Source: Sipunculus nudus (lineage: Eukaryota > Annelida > Sipuncula > Golfingiida > Sipunculidae). Taken from it: a DNA stretch of 64,000 nt. Position 1 is the stretch's first letter. Every line of letters starts with the position of its first letter. Position numbers and translations under genes: made by a program. The notes under the pieces were generated by a model that saw only the letters and a list, made by a program, of their open reading frames with translations, searched no databases and was not told where the DNA came from. Shown piece after piece: positions 12,492-25,441 of this stretch. The stretch is from contig CM049318.1 in assembly GCA_026874595.1 (NCBI GenBank), forward strand, positions 6,651,741 to 6,715,740, read 5' to 3'.

Positions 12492-13204
12492 TCCTTTCTA
12501 TAGTACTGTTTAGTAGTGTTCATTTTAGTGACCAGTTCAGGGAAATTTTCAGATTTGTGCCCATCACATATTGCCCACACACACACACACATCACTTTGG
12601 TGAAATGTTCTCTGAAATTTAAAAAGTCGTAAAATACTTAGAGATTTTTTATGTTTACAGGACAGAATACAGCAAATAAGAAAGTTTTGATCCTACATAG
12701 ATGGATATACATCATTGACGTTTTCTTTCACCATGATATTTTCCCATCCAGGGAAAGTGGATAAAGGGAAAGTTTTTATGGTTATAAAATAGCTTTATAT
12801 AAACTGATGAGTCTCATGGCCAGATCAGCTCATTATTCCTGTTATCCAGTTGGCCTGCTGCCAGGGTAGACCATATCAACATATCCTGGCCAGTGTAGTT
12901 CATACACAGGGCCCATTGTTGTGGGTGTTTTTTAGGACCCTGGTTGTGGTTTGTGTACATAAATGTTGTGTACAAAGCTCAGCTGTACAGAATAGGATAC
13001 ATTAATGTATCCTTACACTTGGTCTCATTAATGTGTTGAAGTAATCGTCAAGTAACTCCTCCAGGTGGGCAGAATTCATGAATAATGAAAGGATCCCTGT
13101 TATAATAACACGCACACGCATAGAGTTGATCACAAGGTTTATCATGTGATTACATTTTTATAGCAGTACAAAGTGGATACAGTCATGTTTGTGACTATAT
13201 AATT
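12492..13204. other. No gene recognised
   Basis: Unique-looking AT-rich sequence with a short CA run at 12569-12588. Confidence 0.4.
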
Positions 13205-13880
13205 GTATCCGCCAAAACAGAGTTTTGCGGATACTATGTTTTCAGCCCACCGCCGCCGCCACGGCAAATCATACGCAAAACTGGTGGCGCCACCTGCAGC
13301 CATTTTTGCACAGCTCCTGTCTGTTTGTCTGCCATGGGATAAAATCACTCCTATCTCGGCAGTGGTTTGACATATCTGCCTAAAATTTTGCAGGTTTATA
13401 CATCCCCGACAGCTCTCTTGATTTTATGACAGGTGGCGCCACCTGCATTCTAGTTTATGCAGCAGACATCCAAGCTCATATCTTACGAACCATTTGACCA
13501 ATTGGGCCAAAGTTTTGCATGTGTATAGTTCTCACATAGCTCTTTATCATACGCAAAACTGGTGGCGCCACCTGCAACATTTTTTGCTCAGCGTCCATCT
13601 GTTTGTCTGCCACGGGCTAAAATCACTCATATACATGTAGTGGTTTGACTTATCTGCCTTAAATTTTGCATATGTATACAGCTTGGACAGCTTTCTAGAT
13701 TTTGTGGTAGGTTGCAGGGGGGGCAACCTACATACACAATTTGGCTGCAGACATCCATGCTAATACGCAACACTTCACTCTATTTCCCCTTGCCACTCAA
13801 TCCATGCCTCACTTCACCCGTTCCACTCTGATTTAGGCGGATATACGTAGTCGCTTGTCCACTACCCGTATTCTAGTTTA
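13205..13880 (+). repeat. Palindrome-rich dispersed repeat
   Basis: Begins with a 30-bp imperfect palindrome, GTATCCGC..GCGGATAC at 13205-13234, and ends near GGCGGATATAC at 13836-13846, the inverse of its start. Inside, the perfect palindrome GGTGGCGCCACC occurs three times (13283, 13432, 13561), each followed by TGCA, within two or three tandem subunits of roughly 130-280 bp that also share the GTCTGTTTGTCTGCCA block. No coding capacity seen. Confidence 0.65.
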
Positions 13881-16800
13881 TTACTGGGTTCATTAACTGT
13901 ATACTGCTTCAGGAAATCATTAATATAACCAGTTTACTCCTTCTAATTAAATAGCTTGTATTAAGATTTATAATTAACATGGTTCTTGACTAAAAGAAGC
14001 TTGACATTTCATTTGATATAATTAGTAGTTCAGACAGTCATCCCTATTAAAATTAAATTAGTTGAAAGATTGATGACTAGGAGGAAAACACAAACATTAA
14101 ATAACCTTAATCTTCTACTACCATAAATCACCCAAATACCATTTGCCAGCGGAGAAACTAGGTTGATAAATGAGGAGGGTTTAGCTGGGCCAGCAAATTT
14201 AACCCCTGGGAGCAGGGAACCATGAAATCTAGGCAGACTGTCAGGATTGCTCCAAATCAGTGTCACCTTGACCTTCATAAGGTCAGGTCATTGTCTCTGG
14301 TACCCTGGAGGATAATGTTTACATGGTTCCCTGAAGTGTCCTCATGATCAACGATGAGACGAGATTCTTTCACTCCCTGGTATTGATTTCAACTCCAGGC
14401 CTTCAGGACAGATCCAGTGCTTGCGTTTTCCAATTGGAATATTTACTTTTCTAACAAAGTGTGGAATACACATAGAGTTGAAATATTGTTTCATATTCAC
14501 TTGATAAATACTTTTTTGCAACATTTAGCAGTCAGTGATAAATACACTTATCAAGGCCTGGATATCACCTACCCGGATATATAAGCATCTGTTGACCTAG
14601 TTCTGCAGCTGCAACAAGTCAAATTATCAGTTTCATTACCTATTGGTGGTAGTCCTGAGTTTATGTAACTGAACTAAAAAAATATGATGGATGAATCGTC
14701 ATTAAAAAAAACATTTACTGTGGTGACATTTACTTTTTGAAGTGGTGTACATTCACTGTCAGTGTGTTTTATTTAGCTGTGCTAAGATATTGTTTTCCTC
14801 TCACTAAAGCAGAGCAGGTGATAATCAAAAGCAAAAGACATTTGTCAACAGGTGGAGCCACTTATAACATCCTGTTGTGGAGGCTCGGTTCCTTAGCACT
14901 AGACCTGTTTTTGCAGTGATCAGATGCTGTACCTGGCACTCTAGAAGTTTTTCTCACAGAACTTTTTTTTTACCACATATCTGGTTTAGTTGGCTGAGTG
15001 TATTTTAAGGGATCAAGGGAGTGAAGCCATTAGGAAAACCGCAGGACGACCGGTCAGTATTGAATACGCTGGAGCCTTGTGACAAATCAGGCCAAGCAGT
15101 TCCACCACAACAGAAGTGGCCTGGAATGGATTGTCTGGCACTGTTATGGATATATTGTTCAGGCCTAATGCTCAGTGATATTGTCAATAGATTTTTTATC
15201 TTCAAGAAGACACATCAAGGTCAGGACATTTCAGCCCTGGTGTCTTTGGTATTATTCACCACAGCTACCTGAACGGCATTGTGTGCTGTCTGCTTCAGAC
15301 ACTTGGTTTACTCGCTGTGATAGCAAGTATTGTGGTCTCAAATGCCATCACAGTTTCCTCTGGACTTTTTGAACTGAGACATTTTGTGGGGTCTAGTGGT
15401 AAAAAGCAAAGCAGGACTTGTATCCTTTTCTGTGTATGGCGAAGTGTTGGTAAGTCAGGTTGTGTTACAATGTAGCCACTGTCTGTAATTCTTGCATACA
15501 TAATGCTTTAGCTCCTCCTTGTCACATACAACTTTAAGTGTGTTGATCTTCATCTAGGTCTCTATGGTAACCTGGATTCAGACTGCACCTTTATCCCACT
15601 TGCAGTTATTATCAGCCTTATTTCTTGCAGTCTCTGTTAGGAAATTAATGGGTCAAGGTCATTGGAAGGATAATAATAGGTTAGATTAAATAAGATTTCA
15701 TTAAAGATGTATGGTCAAGGTTACCAAAAGGTCAAGTTATCTTGAAGGTCAAGGTCACTTTGAATTGTCAAAGATAACAGTCTTGTTCTCTTCTTTTTTG
15801 TTCAGTTTTGGGCCTCCTTAGTCTTGCTTGTTTCTCTGTTTATTTTTATGGGGTTTCAGTTTTTGCACATGATTTAGCATATCTCCAGTACATGAAAGAG
15901 CAAATTATCAACTCTCAGAATAAATTATCAGCTTTCAGTCTCTCAGATGCTTCATAACTAACTCAGAGTTGTACAACCTACACATTTTTAAAAAGGGTAA
16001 TATAATTGGAAATATCTAATTGAAGAACTAAAAAGTGGAATTTCAAAAAGCAGCCAAAAGAACATAAATTTAATTGTTATTCAGTTGAAAATATATCTTT
16101 GATTAGTTCACTCATTTAATTTTCCACTTTAGTATGTGTAAATTATAGATTGATTAACTGTACAGGTGACAAAATAGGTTTTCCCTGTGAAATGGTATGA
16201 AGCCAGAATAAATATAGATTGTCCTTAATCCTTTCAAGTCTGTATAAAATGTCATGAAAATCTCATGAAAGATTATTATTCAAGAAATGTGTGAAGCTCA
16301 AGCATCACAAAATTCTCACTGAAAGTCCGAGAGCTAGTAAGGAAAATTTGCTTTTAAAGTCTTTGTTTCTATGATTTGGTTTCAGCAAAGCCTTCGTTGT
16401 TTGTAATTATATATATGCATAAAATATTGAAAACTCACCATAACAGGGTTTTAGTTTGAGCATGTTTTTGCTTTTCAGAAAAAAGTTCTTCATTATCAAC
16501 TGATGCAGTAATACATCATTTTAAATGAATAATTATATTTTTTGCCATTGATTACAAAAAGTTTGAGAGTAATATGGTTCTTTGTCAGACTAATCTCTTG
16601 TGCTTCTGTAAGCAGAAATTTCATTTTCCTCAGGATTTATGTACCTGTTTACCTTGATTTACCTGAGTAACATATGTCGAGGCCCAAATTAAAATTTTGA
16701 TCTGGGCTGGCTCAGTTTTAAACTTTTTCAGATTCTAATTTTGGCCTTGACATACATTTTCAGAAAATATATTTTTAATATAAATTTAGATGGTACTGAA

Positions 16801-17485
16801 AAATATTATGGTACAATAATATGAAATTATGGTAAATTTAGATACAACTGTTAATGAAAATTGTATACAGAAAATATTGTTTTTGATCTTGTGTATCACT
16901 TTAGGACAGTACCAGTGAATTTTTAAATCTTTTTTTTTTTATTTTTTTTTTCATTATGCTTCCTTTGCTACTTTTTCCTGCATTGGTTGGTCGCATTCTG
17001 ATTGACAGGACCTTCACTTTCCCATTGACTGGAATCTTTATTCCAAGCCGGTGTGGCGTTTAAACTTTGAATGTTTATAAATAAACAAGATTTTCCTCAC
17101 GAAAGCATAAACTCACTCAGCTACATAGATCCAGGACATCTGACAGCCACCATGACAGAGAAAAAATAAATGTTGTCATTTAAATTTATAGGATTTTTGT
17201 GTACTTTACTAATGCAGCATGTGAACCAGAGAGTAGGAGGTTGAATTTTTTATACCACATTAATCTAACAAGAAGATATTGACAAAAATGAGTAGTTCAA
17301 ATTTATATGATTCCTTTAAATTCTGCTTTTGCCTTTCTGTTCGCTATTTTATAAATTTGTAATATTTACGATAAGGGAATTATCACAAAAAATAAACCTT
17401 CCTGAAAAACTAGGTCAAAAGGTAAAAGGGTGATATTATGAATTATGATAGATCCTGCATGTTAAATGATTGCTATTATAAATGA
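13881..17485. other. No gene recognised
   Basis: Mostly AT-rich sequence. Includes several GGTCAAGGTxxC repeats at 15650-15770 and an X-box match at 15558. Short open frames around 15020-15500 overlap on both strands and show no domain. Confidence 0.4.
15558..15571 (+). promoter_or_regulatory. RFX X-box match
   Basis: GTCTCTATGGTAAC fits the RFX consensus GTHNYYATRRNAAC exactly. Function is not shown by sequence alone. Confidence 0.3.
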
Positions 17486-17907
17486 GATCAGATCGTTCAA
17501 ATTATATCAGATTGTTCAAATTATATCAGGTCGTTCAAATTATATCAGATTGTTCAAATTATATCAGGTCGTTCAAATTATATCAGATTGTTCAAATTAT
17601 ATCAGGTCGTTCAAATTATATCAGATTGTTCAAATTATATCAGGTCGTTCAAATTATATCAGATTGTTCAAATTATATCAGGTCGTTCAAATTATATCAG
17701 ATTGTTCAAATTATATCAGGTCGTTCAAATTATATCAGATTGTTCAAATTATATCAGGTCGTTCAAATTATATCAGATTGTTCAAATTATATCATGTCGT
17801 TCAAATTATATCAGATGGTTCAAATTATATCAGGTCGTTCAAATTATATCAGATTGTTCAAATTATATCAGGTCGTTCAAATTATATCAGATCGTTCAAA
17901 TTATCTG
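17486..17907 (+). repeat. 19-bp minisatellite, about 22 units, alternating dimer
   Basis: The units GTTCAAATTATATCAGGTC and GTTCAAATTATATCAGATT alternate almost strictly, giving a 38-bp higher-order period. Because 19 is not divisible by three and no unit contains a stop in any + phase, all three + frames are open across the array and encode the same cyclic peptide. Confidence 0.96.
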
Positions 17908-19732
17908 CAATTAATTAACAACAATTTCCATTTGGTCGATGTTTCCTTTGGTCCCTGTGCTATTCTCAAGGTTTTTCATGCATTGTATGATAGAACTAAT
18001 TCATCTAATAATGGTGATACTTTGTATGTGGCTCTGTTGTATGTTGATTTATCACAAAAATGTAACTGGGCGAAACACTAAAAAGTGAAAAAAATGGCAC
18101 AATTTTAACCTGCTAATATGAAGTCAACTCCTGTAATTGATTATGAACGTGTCATTTCAGATCGTGTGATAAGCAGATTGATAAATATAATAGGGTAATA
18201 AAGATAGAATGAGGGCTCAGTGGATGTAAATATACAAGGGGCGGCTGAGGTCAGTGATGCATGTCATGATGAGATTGATGCTGGTAGCAGCCTCTTTGAG
18301 ACGACCAATCCAGAACTCTCCACTATTTTCCTTGCTTAAGAAAATGCTGGTTAGATTCCAGCTACTTTTGTATTCCATCTATTTGTCGGTCATTGATTTT
18401 GTCTGGTTTCATTTATAAGACCTTGCCATTTAGATTTAACAAGCAGTGTTTTTGGCAGTATTTTATGGGGAGATTGACCTTTGCATTCCAATGATTAATC
18501 TGCAAGTTTTTTTCTGAGATGTTGGTTGTTTAGAGATAATTGCAGGTTTGGAATAAGTAGGAAAAGAAATCGAGGCCAATATAACAGATTAAATATTTTG
18601 GTTTCAGATGGAGAGTTTTGATTATATTTGGCAAAAGAATCTTTTGTATGCAGCAGCAAAGTTATGCAGTTAATCAGTACGGCACCAAAAAACAGTTTGG
18701 TACCAGCTCCAGCAAATCCTGAGGAAATGTGAAACAGAGATCTTATAACAAGAGGGCAGATCATGGAGGTATTAATTTGAATGAGACCTGAAGTATCAGG
18801 AGAAATTAAGAGCCTTCATCAGTGTTTTGGCTTGAGGTTTGATGTTCATCTTGCAATAAATAAACTGTTATTGAGAATCTACTGAAATTGGGCAGTTTAT
18901 ATTTGTTATTCTGAGTAGTCTGTTAATGATTGCAGGTTTGTTGTTCTGTATATTTGTTCTTTTCTTTTAAAATTTGCTTAGTTCTTGAATTTTAGAAGAT
19001 ACCTGAAAACCTTGAAATAAATAACCCCTTAAGTGATCCTGAGTCAGTTGAAGAAGAGGGTATAGATGGCTGCTTATTGGTTTGTTGTCTGTCTGTCCAA
19101 TTTTTGCTAAAAATATAAGCTGCTTGATTGTGGTGCATGTGAAAAATGTCTAAAGGATGGAAGTTTATAGAAGAAACAAAAAGTGATGGAGTGTTATCCA
19201 GGGTAGGTTGTGGATAGTAAGAAAACCATAAAAAAAAAATATTGTTTTCTCCATGAAGTGCTACATTAATGGCAGACTTGCTCAGATATTCCATCTGACT
19301 CAATTACCTAGTGTCAGAGTCAATCTAGTTTGGGACACTAACAAATCCCATGTGGCTTCCAAGGTGGCTCGATAGGACACTCTTGTCTTCTGGGGGGAAA
19401 AACGCTTTACATGCGGTAACATCAGACTTGTTTAACTGGTTTTGATTTTCTACTTTAACAATGGATTTGATGCAAAGTGTACCTCAGTGTGACAACTTTA
19501 ATTTCTTTATTTTATACATTTTAAGCTCTTGATTATTCTTTTTTTTTTGTCTTACATTACCCTTGCTTTTTAAATTCAGGAGTTCATTTAATTTCAGTAG
19601 TCCTTCATTTTAAATTTTTGGAGCTATACAATATGCTGTTTTTTCCCTTTCAAGCTAAATTGAATAATCAGCCTCCATATGTTTTATTAGTTGACAAAGA
19701 TTTAGTCATTTCAGCACAAATATTAACAAATA
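17908..19732. other. No gene recognised
   Basis: AT-rich sequence without recognisable coding or repeat structure. Confidence 0.4.
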
Positions 19733-22396
19733 CCGTAAATCTTGTTTTTATGGCCGCAGGTCTATTTATAGCCGCACCCTGAGTTTGCAAGGTCTCTTAA
19801 AGGAGCTCCCACTAAGGTCCAAATACCCAAAAAACTCCTTAAAGGCCGCATCCTGACTCCGCCTCTGGCCTGAGGGTAAGATAATCAGCTGAACGTAGCA
19901 AAATAAATCACAACATAGCTGCTTTAATGAAGACTAGGAAAAAAAGAATTAATTACAGAGGTTAAATATGTTGCAAGATTACGTATATTAAATATATTTA
20001 ACGCTCGAGATAGGGACAAAATATCTGTGTGTAACTGACGACTTTTGCACATGGATGGGCAGGCATTTATCAGGAAAATAAAGATTCTCCAAACTATCGT
20101 TTCGTTTGAATGGTGGTTATGCAAAACGATTCTTGTATGCATCAAAACGCTTCTTTGCATTTACGTGCAATTGTCAAAGACCATAGTATGAACACTGAAT
20201 TGAGGTTTATATGTACATTTATTGAAGCAAAAAGCTTGAATACTATCCACTATTACACACCATCACGCAGTAGCATTCAGGGGCGACATGATGGCCAAGA
20301 CTGCTGAAACTGTCAGATTTTCAACCTGCATGAACTGCTCGTGGTATACATACAAAAATTTAAATGTGGAACCTTGACATGTATATCTTTCGTGCGATAT
20401 ATAACTTGTTATAAAAATCTTGGTCATTTTCACCAAATAATACGTTTAAAACAGCCCTGTTGTGACACAGCGGCCCACTTCGTTGGGCATGGTCAAGCAA
20501 CATTGAAATAAATGCCTACATTAAACTCATTTGCAGCATTATTTAGCAACGATGATTTGTTTAGAAAGTATAATGAATAAAAAGCTGACATCGTAAAGAG
20601 TCGCACAATGGCTGACGATCGTTTTAAAATCAAGTTTGAGTACCGCCATGTGCTTAAACGCCCTGGTGTTCTGCTAAGAATATTTTGAAGGGCTGTACCC
20701 GGTGGGTGGGTTACAGAACAGCCATCTATTCCGTCCCAGTGAGCCTTGCGCGAACGCTACCTTGACAAGATGACTCTCCACACAGAAACTTTCTTAAGGA
20801 AAAAACTTGCTTACCTTGACCGGCCATTTTAATTTCACTTTAAAATCACTCGTTTTCACGCGTCATGTTTGCTATACGTGTGTATCTCGACAAGTTAACT
20901 TCAGTTATTTTAATATTTAGTTAAGTTGACCAGCGATGTTTTCAAACGCACCAGAAAATTGTGACATGGAGTGATTTCAATGTACGATGTGACAATGATA
21001 ATACCGAAGTAACCAGTATGAAAATGATTCGAATCAACCGAGTAATTCAAGAAATGGAATTTTCATCATAGATTAAGATTTCAAATTATTACTTTTAGAA
21101 TTAAAATATACAGTGACTTTAAACGGATCAGCAGAATATTTCTATCCAAAATATATTAGAAAATCAGTTGCAAACAAGAATATGGCATGGCATGTAAAAT
21201 CTGTATATTCACCAAATTCCATCGGCCGTGGTGCCATGTTCTGCCATTGATATCTACAAGCGGGTTTCCCCTCTAACAGTATTTCCATTCATATAATAAA
21301 TCCGTGATTGTATAAAAAACAAAGATTAAACAGAAGTAAATGACCGGGCTATACGCATTCAAGGATGAAGGTTTTTCAGAAACATAACATGGGGGCGAAT
21401 AGCCGTGACAAACACGATTCAGTTAGGGCCCCCTGCTGAGTTGTGACACAAGCCAAATTTAGAACCACCCTGCAAGTCCACGCCACGCATTATAACCGTA
21501 TCTCTGCATACAGTCAGCAGGCAGACCGCAGGCAGAAATCTCTCATACATGCAGAACAATATACGGATATATTGGGTTATAACAGAATATTTCACACACA
21601 TGGTAGGTGTCGTTGGAGAGATAAGAAACTTATTAACAAGTCTAGTGGGTTTATTAGAAGTGACACTATACTTGTAAGCAATGAGGCGTTGTCAAAAATG
21701 ACGAAAATATTTGCATCCTCATGGGGCCTTATAATGCGATCCTCAGAGTTAGATGTCCAGGCACTCTGGCAAGCCAGTAAGCTGGCCCTAATGTCAGAGG
21801 GCCGATCTGGCGCTAGGGGGCGGAAAGATGGGCTGTTCAATATTGAGGTACATGTATCAGAATTAATAAAAAATGTCAGTAAGTAACCTGCTAAATTCGA
21901 ACTTTTATAAAGATTTAACAGTGTTCTGAATTACATATTTTGATTTTCTTGATTCTTTTTATAAACAACATAGATTCCAAGGAGGCAATCCGGCTCTGTC
22001 AAAGTTATGACCGGTAATGCCGGTTTTTTCCAACAGACGTCACCACTAAACCTCAACATGAAATTTATAATCTCATTTATTTTAATCTCGTAATAAGTAT
22101 TGTTATTGTTCAGTGTTTATTGTTATTGTTCCATTGATTGCGAATAATTATTTTTTATATGAACATTTAGACTATACAGTTTTATACAATAATTCTGTGA
22201 CTACAAAGAGTATTTCCTCTGAAGTGTGCTTGAGCTCCTATTATCGCCCAAAGGAGCGCCATTTCCGGGAGAGGTTTTACAGTTCATTTCTGATAAACCA
22301 TCTATTTATGGCCGCATCAGGAGTTCAGAAAAAAAGTTGAGATTTTTTATTTTGAGTTTGTTTTTAAGGCCGCGGCGATAAAAACAGGATTTACAG
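19733..22396. mobile_element. Inverted-repeat DNA element, 2.66 kb, TA-flanked
   Basis: The sequences at 19731-19757 and, reversed, 22398-22372 match at 24 of 27 positions (TACCGTAAATC... against TACTGTAAATC...). TA sits at both edges as a possible target duplication. Subterminal TATTTATRGCCGC and AAGGCCGC motifs recur at both ends, also in direct orientation. The interior is richer in CpG than its surroundings and contains small open frames (for example 21443-21886, 147 codons) that I cannot assign to any transposase. It could be a non-autonomous element carrying foreign sequence, or two related short elements that happen to face each other. Confidence 0.6.
20815..20827 (-). other. Candidate minus-strand start codon plus splice donor
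   Basis: Read on the minus strand, TTAAAATGGCCGGTCAAG is followed by gtaagc: a start codon in fair context opening MAGQ and ending one base into a codon at a good donor. It lies inside the inverted-repeat element at 19733-22396. No partner exon was found, so this may be a captured first exon, a remnant of the element's own gene, or chance. Confidence 0.22.
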
Positions 22397-25384
22397 TAAA
22401 CCAAACCTAGTTTCTCTAAAGTTGATCAGCTCTTTCTGTGTATTTAATTGCTCAGTGATTAAAAAAAAATTGATGAAGAATAAATTTCTTGCTGTTTTTT
22501 ATACTGAGGCTCTTTGATGCCTTACCAATAATTTTGGCTAAAAATAATATGTTCACTATCTATATAACCAGTGCTTACTGTTATTTATTAAGTGTACCCT
22601 TATTGTGGATCTTTGGAGAAAAGGAGCCATATGTAAGGCAGACACTGACAGTGAGAGTGACTAATCATGAACTTGTTCTGGATCTGTGACAAAATGCAAG
22701 GCTAATTGTCTAAGTAAATCTGTATTAACTGAAATTTAAAATCTCTTTTTCAAGGAGAGCAAGTAACAATGATACCTGATCATTGTCTTCCCATCAAGGT
22801 AAAAGTCTGTAGAATCAGAGTGTAGAGCAGATAATTACTATTTTCAACAGCATGCATAAAAAGCCAGGATGTTCCATATCGTTGATGAATAAACAAAACA
22901 TGGCTTTGGTAATCTTGTGTGCAGTTACGTACGAGTGTGTATTTTTGTCAGACACTCACTGAGAACAGGGCATACCTGCAGTGGCAAAGCCCCTCATGCT
23001 GTATATCAGGGAATTCTGATCAATATTGAGTCGAAAAACCCGAGTGCTGCATTTATGTTCAGACAGCATTTCTCAGAGGCAGTGAACTTTGACATGTATT
23101 TTATCAGTAGCCTTGTATAAAACCTGAATATTTGATGATGAAAGGTCTGTGGAGTGGTTATAATGATGTGTGGATGCCATGCATTTGTTATGTATGGTAT
23201 GTTTCATGCTGGAAGTTACAAGGCTGCTCATTATTAGTGTTGGACCAGGCAGCAGGCTGAGAGAGATGGTTACGATGTGTACAGACAAGATGGCACTTGA
23301 TTATTATACAGAAAATTCTATGACAGTAGCGGTTCACGTAAATGTGCCATCTTGATACAGTGTGGTGAACACTTTGGGGTCAGCCATTGCCAGATAATTA
23401 AATTACTTGAATAAACCAGGTGACTGTAACAGGAACAGCAGGCTGTCTGTAATTTGTTCACCATCCACTGAGGGCGCTTCTGTGCAAGCTTTGCATAATT
23501 GGCGGCGTGCCAGCTGGTCTTGATAGAGTCATTGTACACGGGGGTGACTAGGAGGAGAAGCAGTGGACGTTTTTGTTTCTTGGAATCGTTGCTCGGTTGG
23601 TTCAGACTATTTTCTGAGGAGAAGTGGACAGTTCACAAGCAGGTCTGTGAGGGAGAACAGCATGATGTCATGTCTGCGTTGTCAATCACTCTGATTACCT
23701 TTACGGATTAATGGCCACAGCATGAGAGCAGAGCAGGTCCAGGGATCATATCAGTGACAGCCTTGGCAAGGAATTTGTATTTTATGTTGCCTTCTCAATA
23801 TCGCATCATCCCATCATTGTAAATATTTACTTTGCCGTAGCAAGTTGGAGTGATCTGATTTGAACACAGAAGAACACTGCATCAGTGGTAGTATTTGAAT
23901 TAAGCATGTTCTGAGTACCTGGATTCATTCAGCCTGAGGACCCCCTCTACATTGTAGCGGTAATGAGGTGTTCATTGAAGGTGTATCCTTTGATGTTTTT
24001 TATATTTTAGTGTTGGTTACTGCATTCTTGGCTATTACCTCCTGTCTGTCTGCAGTCACTGAACTGCCATGGCACACATTATGTTAATAGGTGTGATAAT
24101 GGTTTATTCATGTTGTTAATTTATAACTATACAGGCATTCTACTTCTGGTCAGAGCAAATAATGATATTTAAGGATATTAATATCTGACATATGTACTTT
24201 TAAATTTTGTTATTTTAGTTCAGATCAGTTTACATTTTTTCTCTACTAATCTTTGCATTGACTGATGTAAACCATTTATTATGGCATTTAAAAATACAGC
24301 TCCTGCAGTCTTTGAAAAAAGCTTCTCCAGACATTTTTTTATGCACTGATTGTGGTATCTCGCTTTCTAAAAACTCCTTAATCAATTCTGATTCTTAACG
24401 TTGATTGTGGTTTAATAAAGACCATCATAAACAGCATAGGCTATATATATACCTAAATATTTTGTATAATTTTGTTGGCTCTAAGTTAATCACTTTTCAT
24501 TTGCTCTCTTTTGTTATATGTCCTATTTAAACTGGACATTTCATTGGTAAATTTTGTGGTATTAAGGCTGAATATATATGTCCAGATTAAGAAAATGGAT
24601 ATTTTATTTAACCAAAATATCAAATTTCTTACACTCATGAATGTATTAGGTCACAAACCTGCTAAATGTTTTTTTTTTCTGCCAGAGAACCTTCTCAGGT
24701 TATCAGATGTCAGATAACAGTCATATTTTCTGTGTTAATTTTCTGCTTGGGGCCTTTGTCATGTATTAAAGATTAACTGAAGGACTTTCTGTGGGAGTAC
24801 CATATCAGGCCATGTATGTCCCATTTACAAGCAGATCCGTGAAATACTCCCAAAGCCCACAAAAAAATGTTTATCCTGCTCACAAAACCCTGATGAACGA
24901 CCTTGATGTGACAGTGTTTGCTGATAAAACATGTGACAAGCGGTCCCCAGGTTTCCTCTGCACTTGTAATGGGCTGGTCGCTTGATGGTTGTGCAGGTTT
25001 ATTGTTAAGTGTTTCTAGTCAGTGTTATGAGTTGTTTCCTGCTGGTTCACTGGCACAGTTATAGTCAGGAGGAATTCTTTGGCCAGAAAATATATTATTA
25101 ACACTGGTGTTAAAATTTTCCTGTTGAGAGTGAAAATTTTTAAAGATTAAATAAGTTTAAGTTTAAAATTAAAAGGCACATTCATTTTTGGGTATATTTT
25201 CTCATTAATTCTTATATCCACAGTGCAGTTTTTTAGGTTTAATTAAATAAATCCTGTTGCCATTAGCTAGAATTTTTAAAAAATTAGTTGAGTAATGTTA
25301 AAGTTTTACATAGAATATCTATGCACTAATGATGCGACAGGACACAATATTTGAATATATTGTAAACTTATGTATCGTAACTTG

Positions 25385-25441
<57 letters not shown>

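Noticed and set aside
17482-18081. A 199-codon open frame through the 19-bp repeat
   Set aside because: It is open only because the repeat has no stop in any forward frame; after the array it continues briefly into unrelated sequence with no domain.
21443-21886. 147-codon open frame inside the inverted-repeat element as a transposase
   Set aside because: No catalytic DDE/DDD pattern or DNA-binding motif could be recognised, and the length is far below a full transposase.
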